Of a DNA stretch of 64,000 bases, positions 34,203 through 45,938 are shown piece after piece (positions within the stretch are counted from its first letter, which is position 1; every line of letters begins with the position of its first letter). The stretch comes from Lolium rigidum (Eukaryota > Streptophyta > Magnoliopsida > Poales > Poaceae): the NCBI RefSeq assembly GCF_022539505.1, contig NC_061514.1:324491090-324555089 (forward strand), given 5' to 3'. The position numbers and the translations under genes are program-made. The notes under the pieces were generated by a model. The model was given only the letters and a program-made list of their open reading frames with translations. It searched no databases and was not told the DNA's origin.

Positions 34203-36007
34203 TACCCAAAGAAAAGTACAACCTAGAGAAAAGTGTATCCTGTTTGGCACTCTGTTGACAGATCAAATATAATTAACTCTGAAAAGGAGAAAAATAAAGG
34301 AGCATGTTGGGATGTCCGTTAGAGGTTGGATTAAACTAGCTAGATGGACATTGGGCGCCTTGCCACGCCATTCTCTGTTGTTGTCATTTAAATAGAAAGA
34401 AAAAATAGACGTGATGCCACGTTCACTCCTTCGTGTGACACATATTACGTCCAAATTCTGGAAAAAAAATATGGATGAACAAAAAATAGGAATGGAGAAA
34501 TTCCACTTTATAATCTGAGCAATACTTGGAACATTTGGTTTCATGTGACACATATTAAGTTCAAATTCTGGACGTTTTGCCTCAAAAGAAAAAGTTCAAA
34601 TTCAGAAGTTGAACAAATTATCAGTGGTGTGGAGAAGTTCAAATTCAGGAATACAGAACCCGGAAATTCAATTCGGCTCCCGGGTGCGTATGCACCCTCT
34701 ACCAAAAAATCATATTTCGAAATGTCGAAAATTTTTAACAAAAATTTTTACATGTACATCTTCATAATATATGTTCGTTCGTCAAGTTTCACGAAAAACC
34801 AATATTTTTTGTGGTCTAAATAAAAAAAGAGAAAACTTATCTTGTGAAAAACATTATTTTTAGGACTGAGTTTTGTCTTTTTTACACACGTCACATGATA
34901 AGTCGATTTTTTATGAAACAACTTTGTAAGCGTGTAGTACGAGAAGATTTACATGTGAATTTTTTGTTTCAATTTTTTTGAAATTCAAAATATGTGTAAG
35001 AAGCATTTCAAAATAGAGGGAGCATATGCTCCCATGTTCCAAAACACCACTCCCGAAAATGAACACTAAAAAAGCTTGAGCTATAATCTCAGCAACTCTG
35101 AAGAACATAATAGCCTCCAGGAAGTTTTGGAGGAAACACACATATGGAATTCTGAAAACGGTGAAGACAGTATTTTAATTAGGGAAGACATAACTACACT
35201 TAAACATTTAGACTGAACAAGCCAGAAAGGACCAACAACCAATCACTATCCTCCTAATGACATCACAATAGTGGATTTGTTTCTATCTTCTATTGAATCT
35301 CTTTCACGGCTCGGTAGAGAATTTGATAAGCCAATGTTTTTTTCACGGTTAACCACCATGTTAACTCACATGAACGTGAAAGAGGTCCAAGAATCTATTT
35401 TCTTTTTATAAGGGCTAAAAACACCTTTTTTGGCTTTTTTGACCCCATATTGTAGGGTGGATCTCCAAAGATAGGAAATATCTCCTTCCAAACCATACAT
35501 ACTAGTAGGGCTTTTCACAGAGTTCTATAGAAATTCTATTTACTCACTTTAAATTACGTATCCGCTTCCCCCATTTCCCCCCTAATCCCCCCGAAACAAA
35601 CACTCTGTATAAGGAATAGCATGCAACACACCAATTTCTTTTTATTATCGTTAAATCTAATGAGGCGCCTCTTACTTCCACCGTACCGTCCTCTCTTCTC
35701 TCACTCGGAGATATCACGCTCCTGCCTTCATCATCGTCGTAGTTGGCTTAAACGGTGTTTCTAGCTCAAACTCAACCTAACTCGCCATGGATGCCTGTCT
35801 GGGCAGTTGGCACTTTGGATGACGTACACCGTCGACTTAGACATAATTCATAAGAATACTTTAGCAAACTACTAATTTTGTACTTGGATCACGTGGTGTT
35901 GCTTAGACTTTGCTTCCCAGCTTGAGCGTGCGCATGCATGCATGCCTCGCATTGGCTTTGCGTGGTGAATTATCACGAAATCAAGATCAAAGGAACAACG
36001 TGTTGTT
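34203..36007. other. Intergenic DNA downstream of the wax-synthase gene
   Basis: No gene is supported. 34433-34575 has a direct repeat (GTGACACATATTA followed by CAAATTCTGG). 34680-35050 looks like a MITE: a palindromic GTGCGTATGCAC end, an AT-rich core with ACACGTCACATG, and a GGGAGCATATGCTCCC end. 35080-36007 is ordinary AT-rich sequence that ends at the CACTA target site. Confidence 0.5.
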
Positions 36008-36026
36008 GCTCACTACGGGAGAGCAC

Positions 36027-36277
36027 AGATGTGCCGACGGCCGCCGTGTGTGCCGACGGCCAAATATCGGGGCCGTCGGCACAGAAGCATCCGAACCGCG
36101 GCGACAAAGATGGCCGTCGGCGTTAAAATGGCCGTCGGCACAAGCTGGTTGTGCCGACGGTCACCGTCGGCACAGTTCTGGCCGTCGGCACAGGACTCGA
36201 TCTGGCCGTCGGCACAACATTTTTTTTCTTTTTTTTTTACTACAGACCTGTGCCGACGGTTATACCGTCGGCATAGC
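36027..36277. repeat. Left subterminal repeats of the CACTA element
   Basis: About ten copies of TGCCGACGG or its complement, some paired as short hairpins (for example around 36150-36176 and 36250-36277). This is the presumed binding array for the CACTA subterminal-binding protein. Confidence 0.85.
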
Positions 36278-36479
36278 TTTTTTCTATTTCTGCACGACAG
36301 TCTTGAAAAAATCATAACTAAATCATTCTAATTGAGAAAAATAAGTATAATATATCAAATTTTGCAGAAAAACAAGATCTATCATAGAAAAATATAAAAA
36401 ATGGAATATTTTAAATACCTAAACAAATATTTTTAGAAATGAGCTATAATGTTCGAGGTTTCATGGCTTTCACACACGA

Positions 36480-38632
36480 TCAAAAATGAAAAAATTGTCG
36501 CTCGTGGGTCGGATTAGAAATCCGCGTCCGGGGACTTGCTTCCCATCCTAGGGTCCACACACGTGCCAAATATGATCTCGTTTCGGCAAACTATGCCATG
36601 TCGAGGCCGTTTCCCACCTCATTTCCCCTAAAATCCATAGAACTCCGGACGTGATAGCCCTTTTCGTGAAGGATTTTTCAAAATAATTGTCGTATTCCAG
36701 TTTTAACAAACGGAATAGTTACTATGACATATAAAATGACGTCACGCGGCTCCGTGGGATTTTTGGACTTCATTCAAATTGTCATCTGGCCAAAACAGGA
36801 CCCCCGGGACATGCGGTATCGCCGTACCGGGCGTGCGGGTGCACCCATTTACGAACAAACTAAACGGAGAAAAATTAGCACATATAATGATGCGTCGTAG
36901 AACTTAAAACAATTTTTCCGGAATTTCTGGAGTGACGGATAGTTCACCCCTAGTTCAAATCTGGTCAGTTTCCAGCGGATTCGACGGGACACCGCCGGAG
37001 GCCGCATGGGTTCCCAAAATGCTAATGATTCCACATGTCTTGTGATAGGTGGTGTGTAGGTGGTCTACTATCATTGCACGGAGGTTTCATGTCATAGTAA
37101 AATACGCCCCATGTAGCTGCTTCACAAATAAAAACCGTTTGGGCACGCTAAAAATGAAAAGATGGTCGTCCGTAGGTCGGTTTAGAAATCCGCGTCCGGG
37201 GTCTTGCTTCCCATCCTAGGGCCCACACACGTGCCAAATATGATCTTGTTTTAGCAAACTATGCCATACCGAGGCCGTTTCCCACCTCATTTCACCTGAA
37301 ATCCATAGAACTCCGGACGTGATAGCCATTTTCATGAAGGGTTTTTAAAAATAATTTCCGTATCCCAGTTTTGACAAACGGAATAGTTACTATGACATAT
37401 AAAATGACGCCACCCGGCTTCGTGAGATTTTTTTGACTTCGTTCAAAAAGCCATCTGGTCAAAACAGGGCCCCCGGGACATGCGGTATCGCCGTACCGGG
37501 TGTGCGGGTGCACCCATTCGCGAAGAAACTAAACGGACAAAAATTAGCACATATAATGATGCGTCGTTGAACTAAAAACAATTTTTCCGGAATTTCTGGA
37601 GCGACGGATAGTTGACCCCTAGTTCAAATCCGGTCAGTTTCCAGCGGATACGGCGGGACACCGCCGGAAGCCGCATGGGTTCCCAAAAAGCTAACGCGTG
37701 CACATGTCATCTGATAGGTGGTGCGTAGGTGGTCTACTATCATCGCACGGAGGTTTCACTTCATACTAAAATGCGCCCCATGTAGCTGCTTCACAAATAA
37801 AAACCGTTTGGGCACGCGAAAAATGAAACGATGGCCGACCGTGGATCGGATTAGAAATGCGCGTCCGGGATGTTACTTCCCATCCTAGGGCCCACACACG
37901 TGCCAAATATGATCTCGTTTCGGCAAACTATGCCATGCCGAGGCCGTTTTCCACCTCATTTCCCTTGAAATCCATAGAACTCCGGACGTGATAGCCCTTT
38001 TCGTGAATGGTTTTTCAAAATAATTGCCGTATCCCAGTTTTAACAAACGGAATAGTTACTATGACATATAAAATAACGTCACGCGACTACGTAGGATTTT
38101 TTGACTTCGTTCAAATTGCCATCTGGCCAAAACAGGACCCCCGAGACATGCGGTATCGCCGTACCGGGTGTGCGGGTGCACCCATTCGCGAACAAACTAA
38201 ACGGACAAAAATTAGCATATATAATGATGCGTCGTTGAACTAAAAACAATTTTTCCGGAATTTCTAGAGCGACGGATAATTGACCCCTAGTTCAAATCCG
38301 GTCAGTTTCCAGCGGATACGGCGGGACACCGCCGGAAGCCGCATGGGTTCCCAAAAAGCTAACGCGTGCACATGGCATGTGATAGGTGGTGCGTAGGTGA
38401 TCTACTATCATCGCACGGAGGTTTCACTTCATACTAAAATGCGCCCCATGTAGCTGCTTCACAAATAAAAACCGTTTGGGCACGCTAAAAATGAAAAGAT
38501 GGCCGACCGTGGATCGGATTTGAAATGCGCATCCGGGGTATTACTTCCCATCCTAGGACCCACACACGTGCCAAATATGACCTTGTTTCGGCAAACTATG
38601 CCATGCCGAGGCCGTTTCCCACCTCATTTTCG
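36480..38632. repeat. Tandem array of a ~668-bp unit inside the CACTA element (3.2 copies)
   Basis: The marker around TCCGCGTCCG recurs at 36521, 37189, 37859 and 38526, giving periods of 668, 670 and 667. The last copy is cut at about 38632. Copies are clearly alike but carry substitutions, so the array is not recent. Each unit includes CGCCGTACCGGG and TTGGGCACGC blocks. Open frames in the units are not conserved, so no gene is called. Confidence 0.88.
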
Positions 38633-39003
38633 ATAAAGTCAGTCAAATTTAAACTAGAGGTACTTGATCTAATGCTCATGATTTTTGGGTAAGTTAACTT
38701 TGTAGGTTCAAAAGATGATATGGATGTCATATTTGTATTCCTCTCATTTTTCCAATCAATTTAGACATATTATTTGCCAAATTCGCATTTACTGATATTA
38801 ATTATTCCTTATTAAATAAAAAACAAAAAATAAAATCATTTAATTGTATTTCAAATTTTATATTATTATTATTTATATATATTCATTGTTGTTTACTTAA
38901 ATAATTATTTAGAATTTAAAAATATAGAGGTGTGACATCACGGTCAAAGGGTTAATATGATAGATATGGTAATATTAACATCAAGGTGTCATTTCTTTCA
39001 GGA
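38633..39003. other. AT-rich interior of the CACTA element
   Basis: Very AT-rich with no coding signal. It separates the tandem array from the 5S-like segment. A similar AT-rich tract follows at 39090-39250. Confidence 0.6.
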
Positions 39004-39085
39004 AGCTCATCCGAAGAGAACCAAGAAGTTAAGCGTGTCGGAGCGGGAGTAGTGTGAGGATGGGTGACCAACTGGAAAGTTTGAC
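39004..39085 (+). pseudogene. 5S rRNA-like segment within the CACTA element
   Basis: The stretch resembles the 3' two thirds of plant 5S rRNA. GAAGTTAAGCGTG (39025-39037) matches the box A region, GGGAGTAGT follows at 39045-39053, and AGGATGGGTGACC (39057-39069) matches the C box, with the spacing of the 5S internal promoter and then CTGGAAAGT in place of CTGGGAAGT. The first third of 5S is not recognisable. The bases between the boxes differ from 5S at several positions, so this is a derived or co-opted copy. Whether RNA polymerase III can still use it is unknown. Confidence 0.7.
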
Positions 39086-39256
39086 CATAAGTGCAATTTG
39101 ACCTAAGATTAAGTGTACTAAGTGTGATTGTGAAAGATTAACAAGTAAAAAAGTAAAAAAGTAGAAGAAGAAAAGTGAAAAAAAAAATTAAATTTTTTTT
39201 TCAAATTTTTTTTTGAATATTTTTTTCGAAAATAAATTTGAAATTTTTGAAATACT

Positions 39257-39435
39257 ATGCCGACGGTGTTACCGTCGGCACAACAATCTATGCCGACGGC
39301 CAGTCCAGTGCTAGACGGTGATCGGGCAGTCCCCGACCAGAACTATGCCGACGACGCTATGCCGACGGTCACCGTCGGCACAGCCTGTGCCGACGGCCTT
39401 CTAGGCTGTGCCGACGGCTGGCGGCCGTCGGCATA
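39257..39435. repeat. Right subterminal repeats of the CACTA element
   Basis: About eight copies of TGCCGACGG or its complement, including hairpin pairs at 39257-39282, 39358-39383 and 39408-39435. Confidence 0.85.
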
Positions 39436-39457
39436 CAACATCTCTCCCGTAGTGGCT

Positions 39458-39999
39458 TGACGCGTAGGTTGTTCTCGCGTCTGGCTTGCAACATGCTAGC
39501 GTACGTGTACGTCGGCACGTGATCTGATCATCTAAACCGTGTTGTCCTCCATGCATTTTGCAGTCCGTGAACGATCAAGAATGACTGGTGTTCAAACACA
39601 TTCATCCTCATTTTTTAGGAGTCATTCTTCTTAGTGCATCCCCCTACATTGTAATTAAGAGGACACAACGAAGTGTGAAATTATCACATAAATGACGAAG
39701 GGTGTTTTGGCACACCGAGAGCACATGCCTTCTTTATTTAAAATATATTCTAAGCTTATTTACAATATTGAAAAAAATTGGAAAAATTCCGTGCATTCGT
39801 CTCCGCATTCTGTATGCACACAGAGTTGTTTCATGGAAGTCCCACTATTGTTTTGGCCAGTGTAAAAAAGATAAAATTTGTTGCAAAATAAGATTTTCAC
39901 CAGATTTTTTCCGCCTTTTCTACACATACCACAAAAAACTCGTTTTTTCGTAAAATTTAGGCGCGAGTTACTTTCCACCTTAGGTCCAATCAGTGAACA
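39458..39999. other. Intergenic stretch, no gene seen
   Basis: 39700-39970 is AT-rich and resembles non-autonomous DNA-transposon sequence of the kind at 34690-35060 (TTACACACRTCACATG-like and CGTTTTTTCGTAAAA blocks), but I could not define its ends. Confidence 0.4.
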
Positions 40000-41501
40000 G
40001 TGTGAACCATGAATAGTGACATGTGCTATTTACACATATTTTTTTGTGTAGATCACAAATTGTCATATTATTTTGATAAAACCTCACATATACACAAGAT
40101 ACAACACAATGAGGTTCATAATTTTAGTTTGCATTTTTTAGAAACTTAAAAGTGTGTGTCACAAAAAAAAAGATACACCCTCAACTAGTTGCGGATGGAG
40201 TTTCCCCAGCGTTACCACCGAATTCCAGTGCCCGCTAGCCTAGCAGATTGTTCACACTACCCGTCTAGACAAACTTATTCAGATGCACTTTCGCCACTTT
40301 ACAACTAGAATATTTGTGGCATATTATCTGTACTGCGGGTGTGTCCACCGATCCTGACAAAACATAGGCAATGAATCAGTGGCCTGGCCCAGCTAACGTA
40401 TGTGTACTGAGAGGATTTCTTGATCACTGAACACTGCGAAGCATGAATACTGTTTACAGATTCGTGCAAGTCTGGATGGGTTTGTTCGGGCTGCTATTGG
40501 ACTCTAGGAAACTTTTAGAGTTGCATACAGGAAAGGAAAACTAACGGGGCCAGTAGGCAGTGGCCCAAGGAGGGTCTTCTCTATTGTTGGTTTGTGAAGA
40601 ACAGAGAAGCTTCAATATACACTTTATAAAAAGAACTTTCAAAGAAGGAATACTCACAAATGAACAGAAGTTTTTCCTCTTTTTGCATGTGCTAAAGGTG
40701 TCAATATTTAGCATCGGAAATTGATCTCAGAAACAGAGTTTGCAGCGCTCAAATAATCTGGCATCACCAATCTATTAACTGATTCCATTGCTACAAGGTA
40801 AATTGTAGTGCGTAAAAGACTATCCTTCGTCGGGCGCTCCAAAATACAGCTCGCGTGCCGGCGGAAAATAACTTTGACACATTACTATACATTCACCAAG
40901 ATCAAATACTCACATAAATCACCAACCAAATAGGTCCTTCATAGCTTGGTCCTCCCATGTCAGCCATGCCTCCCATGCTGGCCGTGCCTCCCATGCCGGT
41001 CATGCCTTTTTTTTCTTCATATTTTTGGTGATCTTCCTACCAAGCACATTCCTCTTTTTATTGGGTAGCCGAGTGAGGAGTGGATCTTCTCTTCTTGCTC
41101 TCATCACTTGAGTCATCATCATCGATGATTGTTGCTTCACCGGTAGCATTGGCGGCCATGGTTGCATCGTGAATGGCTTGCCAAGAATCTTGTTGCCTTT
41201 CTTGTTCTTCCTTCCCACATCTCTAAATAAGCCTTGAGCCATAGAGTTATAAAAAGCAAAGAAAAGAGAATAGATGAGCCATATAGAACAACAATCGTCC
41301 GTAGAGATGATCAACAAAGTAATAGAATTGATTACCCTATCGATATCATTTGTGCCACGTGGGTTAATGACATCAACATTGGTTTCCATGCCCACTCACT
41401 TTTGACAATCGGTGTTGATGCCCGACCAACGAAACTGAAGAGAACGCACGCTCCGCTCATTCCCACCGTCCTCTTGGGCGGTAGCCGCGCCTTGCCAAAT
41501 G
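40000..41501 (-). mobile_element. Right arm of the inverted duplication (PIF/Harbinger-like relic)
   Basis: Reverse-complement counterpart of 25869-27365. Shared landmarks include ATCCGCAACTAGTTGAGGG (right copy about 40180-40198), TCCAGACTTGCACGAATCTG, TTTTCGCCGGCACGCGAGCT, and the ORF1 relic. The copies differ by many substitutions and by indels such as about 60 extra bases near 40375-40435, so the duplication is old. The outer terminus present at 25369 is missing here. Confidence 0.8.
41000..41501 (-). pseudogene. PIF/Harbinger ORF1-like protein relic, right arm
   Basis: Minus-strand counterpart of the relic at 25906: NPRGTNDIDR, MAQGLFRDVG, KGNKILGKPFTM, then a frameshift in the HCYEVL region, and a KRNVLGRK-like basic end. 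The putative intron between the first two motifs begins with GT here (GGTAATC), whereas the left copy reads GATAAG. It is non-functional. Confidence 0.6.
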
Positions 41502-41510
41502 ATACTTAAT

Positions 41511-42256
41511 ATTAAACATATGTTTATACTAGTAATAAGTAGAGCAAAATAAGGCACTAGCAAATTATCACTCAATAAGGCATTTGAAACTAGTAATACC
41601 ATGCGTAACTTAGCTTTCAGCTTTTATTTTCATCCCCTTTTCTTTTCATAGCATGCAACTTGTTTTCAATATGATAGTCAAGGATCGCTTATTTCAGTAG
41701 CTCTTTCACAATCATGCAAGACACTTATCATGGTGGTCTTATTTATCTAAAAGAAAACCAGACACAACAAAAAATAAAAGACACTTCAAGTTTTTGCGAT
41801 AACTCTACGTTGCTTAAAATACGGAGTTTAGGGATGTCCAAACCGAGAGTTTTAAAATAAATCCAGTCTGGTGCCTTGGGCATCCCCAAGTTTATGGTCT
41901 TCACCATTCTTGGATAGCTCTTGGTGTGGTGTTTCTCTATTCCCTGTGTTAATACTTCAACACAAAAAATTCTCACATTTCTTTTCTATGGGGTGACATT
42001 AGTGGTACAAAAATATCATGCTTGCTTCCATTTTGTTCAAATATAAAATTTTCCTTAATGAACCAGAGAGCACATAATGTCCTACTTATTCTTAGTGCAT
42101 AAAAATATTAAGAAAAATCATTTTTAAACCTAAAAGAATGGTTCAAACATTAGGGGGCAGAATCTGTCAAGATTTTTAACAGCAGCAAAATGTAATTTTT
42201 TGACTACCTAAACATGTCAATAAGTTTAGACATTTTTTGTGCATATAGAGGGTTGG
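41511..42256 (-). mobile_element. Short relic of an Athila-like element, minus strand
   Basis: CTTGGGCATCCCCAAG at about 41876-41891 is the reverse complement of the CTTGGGGATGCCCAAG motif of elements A and B, and TTGGGCAGAATCTGTCA-like sequence near 42155 resembles the same internal region. Strongly diverged; no coding sequence. Confidence 0.4.
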
Positions 42257-42813
42257 TGTGGGTATACTTTATGGGTATATCAACGGTATGGCCTAGATCC
42301 GGCAAGTCCGGGTGGCCCACAGATGGTGATGTGGCATGTGGCCCATCGGGTGGCCCAGTTGTTGTAGATTGTGATGGATGAAGTCCAGCCCAGGAGCAAG
42401 GAGCCGGATCTCAACCGACCTACGAAGGAGGCCGGATGCGTGAAGACCCATGAAGTATCCGGATCCAGTACGGTCTTGATGGAAGGCGGATCCTTGACGT
42501 ACACAGCAAGATATTGTACCGTAGTTAGGTAAATTGTATTCCGGCTAGGACTCTTCAATGTAAACCCTAGATCCGTGCGCTTTTATAAGTCGGATCCTGG
42601 GAGCCCTAGCGGCACAACCACAACGCATTGTAACAACGCGAAAGTGCCCAAATAATTCCAGACAAGCAGCAGTAGGCCCTGTCTTCGAGCATGTGTTCTG
42701 ATGCTGGGTAAATCGCGTACCACCGTCCCGAGGACTCTCCGCCCGATGGCCCCTACTTCTTCTCCCCCTCGTGAGGATCCCTCCTCCGAGGTACCGTTGA
42801 TTAGGCAACGACA
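42257..42813 (+). repeat. 5' LTR of the truncated gypsy element
   Basis: About 557 bp, starting TGTGGGTATAC and ending AACGACA. A TATA box (TTTATAAG) is at 42582-42589. The exact left end is uncertain by a few bases. Confidence 0.7.
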
Positions 42814-42833
42814 GTTGGCGCCCACCGTGGGGC
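42814..42833 (+). other. Primer-binding site of the truncated gypsy element
   Basis: GTTGGCGCCCACCGTGGGGC lies directly after the LTR. This form is frequent in grass Tat-type elements. Confidence 0.75.
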
Positions 42834-42871
42834 CTGCTGCGTCAGGAGGCCGGAACCGGGAGGGTTCCGCC

Positions 42872-43267
42872 ATGGGAAGCTACGACGAATCCATCGCTGT
42901 GGGGCGTGTTCTTTACGCCGGGAACTTTCCGATCGTCCCGCAGGACGAGTGCTGGATTCCGGCTAGGACCAACCCCATCAAGCTCTCCATCGTCCCAATT
43001 GACGGCATTCACGTCTTCATCGGCGAAACTGTCGATTCCGACGGAAACGGCCTGGTAAGTAACGCTGACGCGACCGCCGCTGAGCAGGACGCTGTCGCGA
43101 AGATCAGATCTGAGATGCAGGAGCTTCCCAAGGAAGATTCCGCCTTAGATCTGGAAAATTCAAGGCCCACCCAATCCGCCCCTGAGCAGGAAACTACGGT
43201 GGAAGACCAATGCAGATCCGCCTGGGTCTCCCAGGTGTTAGAGAAGCAAAGGTGCCACTTCGTGCAC
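42872..43267 (+). pseudogene. gag, N-terminal part (before solo LTR)
   Basis: The ATG at 42872 is the first in-frame Met after the PBS, in a good context (CCATGG). The reading frame starts MGSYDES and includes a KIRSEMQELPKE segment common in grass gypsy gag N-termini. It is cut at 43267 by the solo LTR. The next codons are found at 44758 in the same frame, so the gag was open when the insertion happened. Gag would form the virus-like particle. Confidence 0.7.
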
Positions 43268-44752
43268 TGATACGTCTCAAACGTATCTATAACTTCTTAT
43301 GTTCCATGCTACTTTTATGATAATACTCACATGTTTTATACACATTATATGTCATTATTATGCATTTTCCGGCACTAACCTACTGACGAGATGCTGAAGA
43401 GCCAGTTGCTGTTTTCTGCTGTTTTTGGTTTCAGAAATCCTAGTAAGGAAATATTCTCGGAATTGGACGAAATCAACGCCCAGGGTCCTATTTTTGCACG
43501 AAGCTTCCAGAAGTCCGAAGAGGAAACGAAGTGGGGCCACGAGGTGGTGACACAGTACCGAGAGCCACGATACGGAAAACCTTCCAGAGACGCCACCGCC
43601 GCCAATCCCATCTCGGGGGATTCAGGAGATCGCCTCCGGCACCCTGCCGGAGAGGGGAATCATCTTCCGGAGGTCTCTTCATCGCCATGATCGCCTCCGG
43701 ATCGATGTGTGAGTAGTTCACCCCTGGACTATGGGTCCATAGAAGTAGCTAGATGGTTGTCTTCTCCTCATTGTGCTATCATGTTAGATCTTGTGAGCTG
43801 CCTATCATGATCAAGATCATCTATTTGTAATCCTTCATGTTGTGTTTGTTGGGATCCGATGAATATTGAATACTATGTCAAGTTGATTATCAATCTATCA
43901 TATATGTTATTTATGTTCTTGCATGCTCTCCGTTGCTAGTAGAGGCTCTGGCCAAGTTGATACTTGTGACTCCAAGAGGGGGTATTTATGCTCGATAGTG
44001 GGTTCATGCCTCCATTAAATCTGGGACAGTGACAGAAAGTTTTAAGGTTGTGGATGTGATGTTGCCACTAGGGATAAAACATTGATGCTTTGTCTAAGGA
44101 TATTTGTGTTGATTACATTACGCACCATACTTAATGCAATTGTCTGTTGTTTGCAACTTAATACCGGAAGGGGTTCGGATGATAACCTGAAAGTGGACTT
44201 TTTAGACATAGATGCATGCTAGATAGCGGTCTATGTACTTTGTCGTAATGCCCTGATTAAATCTCATAGTACTCATCATGATATATGTATGTGCATTGTT
44301 ATGCCTTCTTTATTTGTCAATTGCCCAACTGTAATTTATTCACCCAACATCTCGCTTATCTTATGGGAGAGACACCGCTAGTGATCCGTGGACCCCGGTC
44401 CTATTCTTTACATCTGAAATACAATCTACTGCAATTGTTCTTTACTGTTCTTCGCAAACAATCATCATCTTCCACACAATACGTTTAATCCTTTGTTTAC
44501 AGCAAGCCAGTGAGATTGACAACCTCACTGTCACCTTGGGGAAAAGTTCTGTGATTGTGTTGTGCATGTTCCACGTTGGCGCCGGAATCCCTGGTGTTGC
44601 GCCGCACTACACTCCGCCGCCATCAACCTTCAACGTGCTTCTTGACTCCTACTGGTTCGATAAACCTTGGTTTCTTACTGAGGGAAACTTGCTGCTGTGC
44701 GCATCACACCTCCTCTCGGGGTTCCCAACGAACGTGTCAACTACACGCATCA
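43268..44752 (+). mobile_element. Solo LTR of the A-type Athila-like family
   Basis: 1,485 bp, from TGATACGTCTC to ACACGCATCA, flanked by a perfect 5-bp duplication TGCAC (43263-43267 and 44753-44757). It is colinear with the A-type LTR but diverged (the terminal palindrome reads TCTCAAACGTATC), so it is an older member. The interior was removed by LTR-LTR recombination. Confidence 0.93.
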
Positions 44753-45937
44753 TGCACTTCCTCGCACATACCGCAGGGACCGCCCCTCCTCCGGAGGAAG
44801 CCGAACCCATGCAGGTTGACGTTACCGGAGACAGCGACGCCCCGGATCAGCAAGAGGTTGCCGGAGAAAGCGAAGCCCCGGAACAGCAAGAGGATGTCGG
44901 AGATGTAGAAGAATCAATCCTGGGAAATCTAAGTCCAACTTCCGACGATGCTTCAACCATGAACACGGAGGAATTCAACAAAGCTTTGAAGGAGTTAGAG
45001 GGCGAAGAGGAAGCCGAAGCGGAATCTGCTCCACCTAAGCAGGTTCTAGCAACCATAACTGGGCTAGGGGAGGACGCTGACGAAGAAGAGACTCCTACCG
45101 GCGTAGCCCTCCTGGGACCGTCCACTTCGGAGACTCCGCCCGCGCGACCTCGTCGCCGCCTCGCACCGGATTCTGGAGAAGAAAACGTTTCCGGGAGCCG
45201 GCACTACCTAACTCTGGAAGAGCTCGTCGAACAGGTAGGCCAAGGTGCTATCGCACACTCGGAAATCCTCAACAAGCCAATCACTCCAGACGACGCCGCA
45301 GATCCTGAAGCTCTAGAAGCAACAAGAAAGGAGATGCTGAGCACCGCCAAAGTAATTGCCAACACTGCAGCAGCAATGCTGGAGGAATGGCAAGAAGCAA
45401 GCGAAATAATGGAAAATTTCCTCAAGAGAGAACGCGAAGCCACTAAACACTTGCAAGAGGCTAAGAAACTCCGAGCACAATGGGAAACCATGAAGGCAGA
45501 CGCTGAGAAAGAGGCAGATAGAATCCGACGAGAGGCTATTCCCCCTCGAAAGATCAACTTCGCAACTCCCTCAAACCAGCAGCCACTCAGAACTCCCAAG
45601 GACAACATGAAGAAGGCCGCAGAACTCTTGGCGAAACATGATGAAAAAGTCGATATCGCACACCTCCGCACTCTGGTAGCATCAGCAATGAAGCAACAGA
45701 GCAAGGCAGACACTTCGCGCCGGTTGGAATCCAACCCGGAACACTGTGTATCCACAGCGCAGAAGGACGCCTGTGGAAGGGCTCACCGTGACAACGAATC
45801 GCGCACCGGATCTTCGGAGCGCAGAAGGAAAACCAAAGAACATCCAAATCCAATCCCGGTTCCCTCGAAGACACCTCCGACGGACCGAAGGAAGGGAAAG
45901 GATCTGATGTATACTGGGAGGGACAAGTACTGGTTTG
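44753..45937 (+). pseudogene. gag, C-terminal part (after solo LTR)
   Basis: Continues the frame interrupted at 43267. It is acidic and Glu-rich at first (residue runs such as EEAEAES), then a helical, Lys/Glu-rich coiled-coil-like region (about 45230-45690: EEWQEASEIMENFLKRERE and ALRTLVASAMKQ-like), then a basic tail. It is cut at about 45937. No zinc knuckle is present before the break. The upstream part of this frame (44536-44752) is LTR and is not gag. Confidence 0.65.
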
Positions 45938-45938
45938 G

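Larger units (their letters stand above)
36011..39454. mobile_element. Complete non-autonomous CACTA (En/Spm) element
   Basis: 3,444 bp, with 13-bp perfect terminal inverted repeats CACTACGGGAGAG (36011-36023 and 39442-39454) and a 3-bp target duplication GCT (36008-36010 and 39455-39457). Both ends carry arrays of GCCGACGGC or its complement, the subterminal transposase-binding repeats of grass CACTA elements. There is no transposase or TNPA-like coding sequence; the interior is a 668-bp tandem array, AT-rich DNA and a 5S-rRNA-like segment. It would depend on an autonomous relative. Confidence 0.95.
42257..45937 (+). mobile_element. Truncated Tat-like Ty3/gypsy element (LTR, PBS, gag)
   Basis: Plus-strand element with a 5' LTR, primer-binding site and gag; everything after gag is missing where AP2-carrying DNA begins at about 45938. 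A solo LTR sits inside gag. The PBS sequence and gag style suggest the Tat group of grass gypsy elements. The lineage is inferred. Confidence 0.75.

Noticed and set aside
33104..34250. Long open frames on the minus strand and other frames over the wax-synthase gene
   Set aside because: They are shadows of a very GC-rich coding sequence with Arg/Ala-biased composition and no recognisable domain.
36849..38243. Small frames in the CACTA 668-bp array
   Set aside because: The frames are not conserved between the repeat units.
36480..38632. CRISPR-like array
   Set aside because: The units are 668 bp with no spacers, in a plant CACTA element.
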